Below are positions 9,284 through 19,116 of a DNA stretch of 64,000 nucleotides, in pieces (positions within the stretch are counted from its first letter, which is position 1; every line of letters starts with the position of its first letter). The stretch lies in assembly GCA_030765045.1 (NCBI GenBank), contig CM060974.1, positions 55,727,839 to 55,791,838 of the forward strand, read 5' to 3'. The notes under the pieces are model-generated. The model saw nothing but the letters and a program-made list of their open reading frames with translations, was not told the DNA's origin and searched no databases. Source of the stretch: Tenodera sinensis (lineage: Eukaryota > Arthropoda > Insecta > Mantodea > Mantidae). Position numbers and translations under genes: made by a program.

Positions 9284-11847
9284 GCATATTCTCACATTAA
9301 GAAACGACCAAGTAAACTTAAAAATCCCAAAAACTGCTACCGAGGCCAAGAGAAATGCAGCAGGGGCTCCCTCCCAATTATGGTAATGGGCAGCTTCTAT
9401 TTCATTGCGTTTACTTAAAGTACAGAAATATACACTTAAGCTTAGAAAGCCATTTTTTCAAATTGTTTTTCTTTCTCTTTTATTTATTTTATCGAGCATC
9501 TTTCACTTTTCTAAATACCTACTCTTTCGCCCCTAGCTTACGACCTATTAGCTTGAAATTTCCAGGTGATCTAATTGTCATGCACTGCTTAAAAATATAA
9601 AAAATAGAGCTGAAATTAAATAGTGTTTCATAATTCATGCTCAGAACATTGACAATATTAATAAACTGTACCTACACAAAACAACTCTTTCTCCAAAGGG
9701 GACCCGCAAAGCAACCATGGGTACAGCTTATTATTTTGTTTTTGTATGTAAAAGTACTAGAGAATTTTCGGAATAAAGTGCTTTAACGTTATGAGGATTT
9801 TTATAGAATATTTAACAAGGGACTGATTTTAGTGGGGGCCTGGTAGAAATCGTTCTCTTTGACGATTACCCTGTAGGTGGAAGCAGAATATGGGAATACA
9901 GTAAGCTTTGAGCGATAGTCAAATGTTTCAAAGCTTACAAACTCCATTCTCTTTGCGCGGACAACTTAAAAAATTGAATAACCATGTTCCATTTGATCCA
10001 AGTGTAAGTTTTCTATAGGTCACACGAATAACAAGGCTTATTTCCCAAATGCTTCCCTCAAAAAAAAAAAAAAAAAGAGAGAGAGAGAGCTGATATGGTA
10101 AGATTTGGTCCATCTCTAACGGTTTGCCAATTATGCAAGTGTCGTCCAGAGTAAATACGACTACAGGGGCTGTGACCGGAAAATTCAAGACCTGCATTTC
10201 ATTTGCCACAAAAATGTCTCAAACTTAATGAAACTCGTTAGAGCCATTTTCAAGAAAATGAAAATTTTCCAAAACTTGTTCAGTGTAGAGGGTAGTTTAG
10301 TGTGGGGCTATTTTCCTTGGAATCCTCGCGTCGCATTCTTGATTGACATTAAACTTAAATACCAACTTTAGTGTTTAACCGAACTTTCGTTTTTTAGTTA
10401 TGCTGCCCACAGAGAGACACGGACGCAGACACACAGACACACCCGAACCTTTTTCTAAAAACCCCCCACCCCACCCCCTTTTTTTCAAGTGGGCCTTAAA
10501 CATGCATTTGCGGTAAAATCTCGACGTCGAGTTTTTGGGCGGAATGCAGTGCTGCCTCTGCTCACCAGTAGAGAAAATAAAACTCTGATGTGTTGCACTC
10601 ACATGACTTTCAAGACACTCTTATACTAATCATTCTTATAATCTCATATTCCCATGTCTTTTACGTGTTAGTTGAGTAAAACGCTTCCAGGAATTATCTT
10701 ATAGGTATCGTATTTCCTTGCAGGCGCAAGGGGAATAGGGGAATAGAGCAGCCTGTGAGCGATAGTCAAATCTTCCAAGCTTTCAAATTCCGTTCTCTTT
10801 GCACGTTGAACATATAAACAGAAGAATAGCGATGTTCCATTTTACAGAAGTATAAGTTGTCCAAGAGTAAGCGTTACACAAAAAACAAGGAGTATCTCCG
10901 AAGTGGTTCACTCTACAAAAACATTTATGGGGACATGCATTGTGTATTTTAACAAGATCTACAGTTTTTCTATAGAAAGAGTTTGTCTATCTCTTGCGGT
11001 TTACGAGATATCAAAAAGTCATCCAGAGAAAACAGGACAACATAGGCTATAGTCAGAAAATTTAAAATATAAATTTCATTTTTCATAAAAATATCTTAAA
11101 CATATATCATTTTAATCAAAATCGTTAGAGCAATTTTCAAGAAAATAAAACGTTTCGCAAAATTTTTCGTATAAGGGGTAGTTTAGGGTGGAGCTGGTTT
11201 CATACAAATATTCGTGTTACCTTCCTAAAAGACTTTAAACGCAAAAACCAGCTTTGGCTTTTATCCGAATTTTCGTTTTTGAGTTATGCTGTCCACAGAC
11301 AGGCAGACAAGCACGCACGCGGACCTTTTCCTTAAAATGCCTCTTTTTGAAAAAGACATGCATTTCCGGTTAAATCTCGACGGCGAATTTTTGGGTGGAA
11401 TATAGTACGTAGTTCCTCTACATAGCATTAGAGACAGTAAAATTAGCTTAAGAGGCTCTCTAGAAACTAAATGTGTTGCAGAGGACCCGTACTGATTGAA
11501 GACACAAAAAACTAAACGACAACATTAAAGGAAGTTAAATGCAACGTGGTTAACAATGCCTTCTGTGAAACAAAAGAACATAAATGAGTAAAAGCGAACA
11601 CTGATGTATAACCTGCTTTCAACTGAAGCTGCACACTAGTGTGTCCCCGGAACAGAAGAAGTGCACAAAAATAAGAGGTAGTACTAAAATAGGGAGCTTT
11701 AATTGTGAATTTACGCAGCTTCGTGGGATAACGAAGCCTCGTGAAATTGTTTGAATAGGTGAACAGAGAGGCATGTAGTTTAGGAAAGCGAAACCGTTAA
11801 AAATAAGAGAAAAGTAATAAATATTATATTAATAAAGAAAAAAAAGA
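9278..11847. repeat. Partial 5S rDNA spacer at the left end of the array
   Basis: This is the left-truncated first spacer. It aligns with later spacers from CCAGGGCATATT onward. It contains the two related spacer repeats in tandem: S1, about 9868-10573, with A(17) followed by (GA)n at 10060-10089, and S2, about 10574-11435. A unique stretch leading to the 5S gene follows. No LTR element is present. The empty target site GTAT lies near 10706 within ATCGTATTTCCTTGC. Confidence 0.9.
11838..11845 (-). terminator. Pol III T-run terminator of 5S copy 1
   Basis: Eight consecutive T on the minus strand lie three bases beyond the mature 3' end. This is the standard RNA polymerase III stop signal. Confidence 0.85.
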
Positions 11848-11967
11848 ATGCCAACGGCACGTGGTGTTCCCAAGCGGTCACCCATCCAAGTACTGACCAC
11901 ACCCAATGCTGCTTAACTTCGGTGATCGGACGAGAACCGGTGTATTCAGCATGGTATGGCCGTTGGC
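11848..11967 (-). rRNA. 5S ribosomal RNA gene, copy 1
   Basis: This is a 120-nt gene on the minus strand, starting GCCAACGGCCATACC and ending GCCGTTGGCAT. The complementary ends form helix I. The internal promoter for TFIIIA/RNA polymerase III is recognisable around AAGTTAAGCAGC and GGATGGGTGACCGC. It encodes the 5S RNA of the large ribosomal subunit. It differs from copies 2 and 5 by one base (C to T in the GGCGTGG stretch), so it may still function. A short plus-strand open frame across it is a shadow. Confidence 0.97.
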
Positions 11968-14038
11968 GACGGACAGTGCCCTCAAAAGGCTATCTATCTA
12001 TGGTCCAACCAACCTCCAGTTACCAATTTTTCTGTACCTACCTTGTGCAAACTTTTGTTACCCAAGTTTATCCTTCCAACTTAATCATTATAAAAGCTTT
12101 ACAAGACCGCGATTCATAGCCAGAGTCCCTTGACCTAGAAAATCCACGCCCGGCTCGTGTACAGTGTCAAACATATCAACAACGAACGTAACACTAAATC
12201 AAACAAGACATTTTACGAATTTGGTGTACAAATAACATTAGCCAAAGTGCACAGTGTAGAGCATAGCTAAGACCCTAAAAATTTCTAAATGTGGTGAATA
12301 GTGCGAAGGCCAAAGAAAAGTTGTCACATTAGACTTAGACTCATTTTATTAAGCCTGCTGCCCGTACAATGGAGCCCGGCTTACAGGCTAAAATTTACAT
12401 GCACATACCATATTTTACAAGGTTTCTTGTGCACTCTGGTTTGGTTTGTTTTCTCACAAAAACCCATACGGTGAACAGCCTTAGCTCACCGAGAACAGTT
12501 TTTGGACTTATTTTTACGGTTTGTTTTTTGTCCTTTTGATACACATGTTTTCTTCGTTTATGTACACGGATACATACACGCACTCACTCCAGGGCATATT
12601 GTCACATTAAGAAACGATCAAGTAACCTTAAAATTCCCAAAAACTGCTACCGAGGCCAAGAGAAACGCAGCAGGGGCTCCCTCCCAATTATGGTGATGGG
12701 CAGCTTCTATTTCATTGCGTTTACTTAAAGTACAGAAATATACACTTAGGCTTAGAAAGCCATTTTTTCAAATTGTTTTTCTTTCTCTTTTATTTATTTT
12801 ATCGAGCATCTTTCACTTTTCTAAATACCTACTCTTTCGCCCCTAGCTTACGACCTATTAGCTTGAAATTTCCAGGTGATCTAATTGTCATGCACTGCTT
12901 AAAAATATAAAAAATAGAGCTGAAATTAAATAGTGTTTCATAATTCATGCTGAGAACATTGACAATATTAATAAACTGTACCTACACAAAACAACTCTTT
13001 CTCCAAAGGGGACCCGCAAAGCAACCATGGGTACAGCTTATTATTTTGTTTTTGTATGTAAAAGTACTAGAGAATTTTCGGAATAAAGTGCTTTAACGTT
13101 ATGAGGATTTTTATAGAATATTTAACAATGGACTCATTTTAGTGGGGGCCTGGTAGAAATCGTTCTCTTTGACGATTACCCTGTAGGTGGAAGCAGAATA
13201 TGGGAATACAGTAGGCTTTGAGCGATAGTCAAATGTTTCAAAGCTTACAAACTCCATTCTCTTTGCGCGGACACCTTAAAAAATTGAATAACCATGTTCC
13301 ATTTGATGCAAGTGTAAGTTTTCTATAGGTCACACGAATAACAAGGCTTATTTCCCAAATGCTTCCCTCAAAAAAAAAAAAAAAAAAAAAAAAAGAGAGA
13401 GAGAGAGAGAGAGCTGATATGGTAAGATTTGGTCCATCTCTAACGGTTTGCCAATTATGCAAGTGTCGTCCAGAGTAAATACGACTACAGGGGCTGTGAC
13501 CGGAAAATTCAAGACCTGCATTTCATTTGCCACAAAAATGTCTCAAACTTAATGAAACTCGTTAGAGCCATTTTCAAGAAAATGAAAATTTTCCAAAACT
13601 TGTTCAGTGTAGAGGGTAGTTTAGTGTGGGGCTATTTTCCTTGGAATCCTCGCGTCGCATTCTTGATTGACATTAAACTTAAATACCAACTTTAGTGTTT
13701 AACCGAACTTTCGTTTTTTAGTTATGCTGCCCACAGAGAGACACGGACGCAGACACACAGACACACCCGAACCTTTTTCTAAAAACCCCCCACCCCACCC
13801 CCTTTTTTTTCAAGTGGGCCTTAAACATGCATTTGCGGTAAAATCTCGACGTCGAGTTTTTGGGCAGAATGCAGTGCTGCCTCTGCTCACCAGTAGAGAA
13901 AATAAAACTCTGATGTGTTGCACTCACATGACTTTCAAGACACTCTTATACTAATCATTCTTATAATCTCATATTCCCATGTCTTTTACGTGTTAGTTGA
14001 GTAAAACGCTTCCAGGAATTATCTTATAGGTATCGTAT

Positions 14039-14548
14039 TGTAACTTTTGTGTGGTTTGTAAAGTAAATACGACAGATGTAGTCGAGATAAAGAAACACTT
14101 TTATTTCCGTAAACAGTAACTTTGTACACTCGTTGCAACAACAAGAAAGTCTTTTCCGATTCTCCAACAGCACGGCTCCGAATTCGTAACACAAAGAACT
14201 GTTCCTTCTCCCTGGTGTGACTCCTCGACGCTTCGCATACGTCTCTTCTTTCCGTCGGCACGACTACTCAACCTTCACACACGTCTGACTCACTCTTCTG
14301 TCGCACTTTGCCGCTATTTATATCTCCCAGGCACTATTCTGGAAGCTTCAGGAACGTTCAGTTATTGCGGCGAGATACAAAGCAGAGAAGATTCTCGAAG
14401 TGTCTATCCTTTTCTCTCTTTCGGCAAGCGCCCCAACAATGCGGCCATGCTCTGTCTCTTTCCTTCGGCTCCTTTGCGGTAGTGCCGACAATAATGCGAT
14501 GGGTGACACTGCTGTTGTAGGCAATTAGATGCGGCGGGCGCGGTGACA
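14039..14548 (-). repeat. 3' LTR of copy A (510 bp)
   Basis: In plus orientation it starts TGTAACTTTTGTGTGG and ends GGGCGCGGTGACA. The last 135 bp closely match the other LTR. About 317 bp of the middle have no counterpart there. The 3' end of the element's open frame (stop at 14358) lies inside it. Confidence 0.9.
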
Positions 14549-16148
14549 CTGCTCCCTCCTCAGAGATGGTCGTCCCGACCAGCACTATCACTGCGGCATC
14601 TCCCTTGCGCCCCGGTGGACTAACCCATCGAACCTCTTCTCCAGGAGGCACGATCCTAGGTATCGCTGTTGGATAGTGTCCCTTGGTCCGGGTAGGACGA
14701 AGTATGCCATCCTGCTTCGAAATTCTGCAACAGTACCGCCGGTCTTGACGGTCCCTCGTCCAGTTGCCCTTCTTCCTGGTGTGTTGACGGGCCATCCTGC
14801 GCACTTGGAAACGGCTCACTAGGTACCATGTCCGCCGACCTCTCTGGCGCACCTTCGCAGCCACCTTGCTTCCGATGGGTCCGGCAACAAACCCCACCAC
14901 ATCCGCGCGAGTTGCGTCCACCGCTGCACTCGTGTTCACTCGTGCTCGGCACGGCCTCTCCTGTATCCTGCCGTCCAAGATGATGTCCACCATTCTTCCG
15001 TTCACGGCACTATGTGACAGGTGATTGGATGACTCTGACGGTCCCCCCATGTCACACGCCAAGTCGGTTCTCGCTTGTTGCTCGTTTGCTTGTGCGCTTC
15101 CCTGCTGATCGTCTTCCACGTCATATCCTGTTTGGTTACGTACCCGACACACTCCTCCAGAGGATCCTCGATGACGTCCCTGAACTGCCCCTTTGTCTTC
15201 CCCGAGACGTACACTTTCGTTATCTGAAACGGGCGCAACTGTCGCCTCGGCCACTAGGTGCTCCCTCCCCGGGTCTGTGCTATTCCGTCTGCCCCTGGCA
15301 TCCAGTACTTTGACGCTCTCGTCAACTCTTACTACCAGGGCGCCAAGACGTTCCCCGTCGTTCTCCACGACGTCCACATGCTGGCAGAGGTCTTCCACCT
15401 TTTCGCCGAGTTCTTCCACGCCTTCCGTCACGCCAATCAGTTCGCCGAGTTGTTCCACGTCTTCCGTCACGCCAATCAGTTCGCCGAGTTGTTCCACGTC
15501 TTCCGTCACGCCAATCAGTTCGCCGAGTTGTTCCACGTCTTCCGTCACGCCAATCAGTTCGCCGAGTTGTTTCACGTCTTCCCTCACATCATCTGAAACG
15601 GGCGCAACTGTCGCCTCGGCCACTAGGTGCTCCCTCCCCGGCTCCGCGCTATTCCGTCTGCCCCTGGCATCCAGTACTTTGACGCTCTCGTCAACTCTTA
15701 CTACCAGGGCGCCAAGACGTTCCCCGTCGTCCTCCACGACGTCCACGTGCTGGCAGAGGTCTACCACCTTTTCGCCGAGTTCTTCCACGTCTTCCGTCAC
15801 GCCAATCAGTTCGCCATCAATTTTCGCCGATAGCTCCGTCTTCATCTCTTTCAGCTCGGCAGCGAGGTTGTTGTTTGACGTTTCCATTTTGGCAGCGAGG
15901 TTGTCGTTTGCCGTCTTCATCTCTTTCAGCTCGGCAACGAGGTTGTCGTTTCTCGTTTCCATTTTGGCAGCGAGGTTGTCGTTTGACGTTTCCATTTTGG
16001 CAGCGAGGTTGTCGTTTGCCGTCTTCATCTCTTTCAGCTCGGCAGCGAGGTTGTTGGTTGCCGTCTTCATCTTGGACATTTCTGTCTTCATTTCGGCGAA
16101 TAATTCTTTCATCATTGCCATCATCCTGGTTTCCGAATCTCCCTCCAT
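14358..16148 (-). CDS. Gag/protease-like protein of LTR element copy A (596 aa)
   Basis: The start lies about 58 bases after the primer-binding site, as expected for gag. Residues 1-110 are a heptad-rich coiled coil made of MKTANDNLAAKME-type repeats. A segment of about 62 residues with LGEKV.DLCQHVDVVE occurs twice (about 123-185 and 247-309). Four exact 13-residue repeats (QLGELIGVTEDVE) lie between them at 194-245. Residues 385-420 resemble a retropepsin (DGRIQERPCRARVNTSA), but the catalytic Asp-Thr-Gly reads Asn-Thr-Ser at 405-407. The tail is Arg-rich and enters the LTR. There is no CCHC knuckle. A structural gag role is inferred; proteolysis is unlikely. Confidence 0.75.
   Translation of the reverse strand: MEGDSETRMMAMMKELFAEMKTEMSKMKTATNNLAAELKEMKTANDNLAAKMETSNDNLAAKMETRNDNLVAELKEMKTANDNLAAKMETSNNNLAAELKEMKTELSAKIDGELIGVTEDVEELGEKVVDLCQHVDVVEDDGERLGALVVRVDESVKVLDARGRRNSAEPGREHLVAEATVAPVSDDVREDVKQLGELIGVTEDVEQLGELIGVTEDVEQLGELIGVTEDVEQLGELIGVTEGVEELGEKVEDLCQHVDVVENDGERLGALVVRVDESVKVLDARGRRNSTDPGREHLVAEATVAPVSDNESVRLGEDKGAVQGRHRGSSGGVCRVRNQTGYDVEDDQQGSAQANEQQARTDLACDMGGPSESSNHLSHSAVNGRMVDIILDGRIQERPCRARVNTSAAVDATRADVVGFVAGPIGSKVAAKVRQRGRRTWYLVSRFQVRRMARQHTRKKGNWTRDRQDRRYCCRISKQDGILRPTRTKGHYPTAIPRIVPPGEEVRWVSPPGRKGDAAVIVLVGTTISEEGAVSPRPPHLIAYNSSVTHRIIVGTTAKEPKERDRAWPHCWGACRKREKDRHFENLLCFVSRRNN
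14549..14561 (-). promoter_or_regulatory. Polypurine tract of copy A
   Basis: GAGGAGGGAGCAG directly precedes the 3' LTR on the minus strand. This is the position and composition expected for the primer of plus-strand DNA synthesis. The same tract abuts the 3' LTR in copies B, C and D. Confidence 0.8.
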
Positions 16149-16205
16149 CTTGGTTCTAACGTTGCAACTTCTAACGACGATGTAACGAAACTAGAAGCAA
16201 TTCGA

Positions 16206-16226
16206 CGAATCCCACTTCTGACACCA
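16206..16226 (-). promoter_or_regulatory. tRNA-Leu primer-binding site of copy A
   Basis: The minus strand reads TGGTGTCAGAAGTGGGATT and on. It is complementary to the 3' end of a eukaryotic tRNA-Leu including CCA (acceptor CTTCTGACACCA). It lies one base from the 5' LTR, where minus-strand synthesis would start. The tRNA match is from memory of tRNA-Leu sequences. The same site occurs in copies B (about 27304-27324), C (about 32995-33015) and D (about 38713-38733). Confidence 0.85.
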
Positions 16227-16227
16227 G

Positions 16228-16420
16228 TGTGACTTTTTTTTGGGGTGTGAAGTAAAGTAGACATTTCTAGAGGCCTCTATCACTTTCTCTCTTTCGGCAA
16301 GCGCCCAACAATGCGGCCATGCTCTGTCTCTTTCCTTCGGCTCCTTTGCGGTAGTGCCGACAATAATGCGATGGGTGACACTGCTGTTGTAGGCAATTAG
16401 ATGCGGCGGGCGCGGTGACA
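16228..16420 (-). repeat. 5' LTR of copy A (193 bp, shortened)
   Basis: In plus orientation it starts TGTGACTTTTTTTTGGGG and ends GGGCGCGGTGACA. It keeps both termini but lacks about 317 bp found in the 510-bp LTR. Its first 36 bases have also diverged clearly. The two LTRs of one insertion should start out identical, so this pair is old or recombinant. Confidence 0.9.
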
Positions 16421-17548
16421 GTATTTCCTTGCAGGCGCAAGGGGAATAGGGGAACAGAGCAGCCTGTGAGCGATAGTCAAATCTTCCAAGCTTTCAAATT
16501 CCGTTCTCTTTGCACGTTGAACATATAAACAGAAGAATAGCGATGTTCCATTTTACAGAAGTATAAGTTGTCCAAGAGTAAGCGTTACACAAAAAACAAG
16601 GAGTATCTCCGAAGTGGTTCACTCTACAAAAACATTTATGGGGACATGCATTGTGTATTTTAACAAGATCTACAGTTTTTCTATAGAAAGAGTTTGTCTA
16701 TCTCTTGCGGTTTACGAGATATCAAAAAGTCATCCAGAGAAAACAGGACAACATAGGCTATAGTCAGAAAATTTAAAATATAAATTTCATTTTTCATAAA
16801 AATATCTTAAACATATATCATTTTAATCAAAATCGTTAGAGCAATTTTCAAGAAAATAAAACGTTTCGCAAAATTTTTCGTATAAGGGGTAGTTTAGGGT
16901 GGAGCTGGTTTCATACAAATATTCGTGTTACCTTCCTAAAAGACTTTAAACGCAAAAACCAGCTTTGGCTTTTATCCGAATTTTCGTTTTTGAGTTATGC
17001 TGTCCACAGACAGGCAGACAAGCACGCACGCGGACCTTTTCCTTAAAATGCCTCTTTTTGAAAAAGACATGCATTTCCGGTTAAATCTCGACGGCGAATT
17101 TTTGGGTGGAATATAGTACGTAGTTCCTCTACATAGCATTAGAGACAGTAAAATTAGCTTAAGAGGCTCTCTAGAAACTAAATGTGTTGCAGAGGACCCG
17201 TACTGATTGAAGACACAAAAAACTAAACGACAACATTAAAGGAAGTTAAATGCAACGTGGTTAACAATGCCTTCTGTGAAACAAAAGAACATAAATGAGT
17301 AAAAGCGAACACTGATTTATAACCTGCTTTCAACTGAAGCTGCACACTAGTGTGTCCCCGGAACAGAAGAAGTGCACAAAAATAAGAGGTAGTACTAAAA
17401 TAGGGAGCTTTAATTGTGAATTTACGCAGCTTCGTGGGATAACGAAGCCTCGTGAAATTGTTTGAATAGGTGAACAGAGAGGCATGTAGTTTAGGAAAGC
17501 GAAACCGTTAAAAATAAGAGAAAAGTAATAAATATTATATTAATAAAG

Positions 17549-17556
17549 AAAAAAAA
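17549..17556 (-). terminator. Pol III T-run terminator of 5S copy 2
   Basis: T(8) on the minus strand directly after the gene. Confidence 0.85.
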
Positions 17557-17558
17557 GA

Positions 17559-17678
17559 ATGCCAACGGCACGTGGTGTTCCCAAGCGGTCACCCATCCAA
17601 GTACTGACCACGCCCAATGCTGCTTAACTTCGGTGATCGGACGAGAACCGGTGTATTCAGCATGGTATGGCCGTTGGC
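17559..17678 (-). rRNA. 5S ribosomal RNA gene, copy 2
   Basis: This 120-nt minus-strand gene is identical to copy 5 and carries the array's majority sequence. Helix I ends GCCAACGGC and GCCGTTGGC pair, and the internal control region is intact. It is followed by a T(8) terminator and is likely functional. Confidence 0.97.
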
Positions 17679-19075
17679 GACGGACAGTGCCCTCAAAAGG
17701 CTATCTATCTATGGTCCAACCAACCTCCAGTTACCAATTTTTCTGTACCTACCTTGTGCAAACTTTTGTTACCCAAGTTTATCCTTCCAACTTAATCATT
17801 ATAAAAGCTTTACAAGACCGCGATTCATAGCCAGAGTCCCTTGACCTAGAAAATCCACGCCCGGCTCGTGTACAGTGTCAAACATATCAACAACGAACGT
17901 AACACTAAATCAAACAAGACATTTTACGAATTTGGTGTACAAATAACATTAGCCAAAGTGCACAGTGTAGAGCATAGCTAACACCCTAAAAATTTCTAAA
18001 TGTGGTGAATAGTGCGAAGGCCAAAGAAAAGTTGTCACATTAGACTTAGACTCATTTTATTAAGCCTGCTGCCCGTACAATGGGGCCCGGCTTACAGGCT
18101 AAAATTTACATGCACATACCATATTTTACAAGGTTTCTTGTGCACTCTGGTTTGGTTTGTTTTCTCACAAAAACCCATACGGTGAACAGCCTTAGCTCAC
18201 CGAGAACAGTTTTTGGACTTATTTTTACGGTTTGTTTTTTGTCCTTTTGATACACATGTTTTCGTCGTTTATGTACACGGATACATACACGCACTCACTC
18301 CAGGGCATATTGTCACATTAAGAAACGATCAAGTAACCTTAAAATTCCCAAAAACTGCTACCGAGGCCAAGAGAAACGCAGCAGGGGCTCCCTCCCAATT
18401 ATGGTGATGGGCAGCTTCTATTTCATTGCGTTTACTTAAAGTACAGAAATATACACTTAGGCTTAGAAAGCCATTTTTTCAAATTGTTTTTCTTTCTCTT
18501 TTATTTATTTTATCGAGCATCTTTCACTTTTCTAAATACCTACTCTTTCGCCCCTAGCTTACGACCTATTAGCTTGAAATTTCCAGGTGATCTAATTGTC
18601 ATGCACTGCTTAAAAATATAAAAAATAGAGCTGAAATTAAATAGTGTTTCATAATTCATGCTCAGAACATTGACAATATTAATAAACTGTACCTACACAA
18701 AACAACTCTTTCTCCAAAGGGGACCCGCAAAGCAACCATGGGTACAGCTTATTATTTTGTTTTTGTATGTAAAAGTACTAGAGAATTTTCGGAATAAAGT
18801 GCTTTAACGTTATGAGGATTTTTATAGAATATTTAACAATGGACTCATTTTAGTGGGGGCCTGGTAGAAATCGTTCTCTTTGACGATTACCCTGTAGGTG
18901 GAAGCAGAATATGGGAATACAGTAGGCTTTGAGCGATAGTCAAATGTTTCAAAGCTTACAAACTCCATTCTCTTTGCGCGGACACCTTAAAAAATTGAAT
19001 AACCATGTTCCATTTGATGCAAGTGTAAGTTTTCTATAGGTCACACGAATAACAAGGCTTATTTCCCAAATGCTT

Positions 19076-19116
<41 letters not shown>

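Larger units (their letters stand above)
14039..16420 (-). mobile_element. Non-autonomous Ty3/Gypsy-like LTR retrotransposon, copy A
   Basis: The element is 2382 bp with TG...CA ends and is flanked by GTAT (14035-14038 and 16421-16424). Read on the minus strand it has a 193-bp 5' LTR, a one-base gap, and a primer-binding site complementary to the tRNA-Leu 3' end. One gag/protease-like frame, a polypurine tract and a 510-bp 3' LTR follow. There is no reverse transcriptase, RNase H or integrase, so any movement needed proteins from another element. The empty site is visible in the units at 9278-11847 and 17679-20885. Confidence 0.93.
11968..17558. repeat. 5S spacer 1, carrying LTR element copy A
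   Basis: This spacer runs from copy 1 to copy 2 of the 5S gene. It contains a roughly 1.2-kb 5S-flanking section, S1 (about 13168-13915; A(25) at 13370-13394, then (GA)n), and S2 split at GTAT by the LTR element at 14039-16420. S2 resumes at 16421 and ends near 17150. Without the element and one target duplication it would match the 3.2-kb empty spacer. Short open frames here repeat in every unit but have no recognisable domains. Confidence 0.93.

Noticed and set aside
11906..12133. Open frames of about 65-75 codons over and beside each 5S gene, conserved in all units
   Set aside because: They overlap the 5S rRNA gene and spacer. Their conservation follows from array homogenisation. They have no domain and unremarkable composition.
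12395..12696. Repeated 62-64-codon frames on both strands in every spacer
   Set aside because: Same reasoning: they recur only because the spacer recurs, overlap each other on opposite strands, and lack recognisable features.
15418..15575. Regular 39-bp repeats resembling a CRISPR array
   Set aside because: The units are contiguous with no unique spacers and encode in-frame protein repeats, and the surroundings are eukaryotic. It is a coding minisatellite.
15193..16185. Long plus-strand open frame (330 codons, Ser/Thr/Leu-rich) opposite the gag-like frame, repeated in copies B-D
   Set aside because: It is antisense to the gag-like frame, which has the correct position after the primer-binding site and recognisable retroelement features. 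The antisense frame is open because of codon composition and internal repeats and has no identifiable domain.
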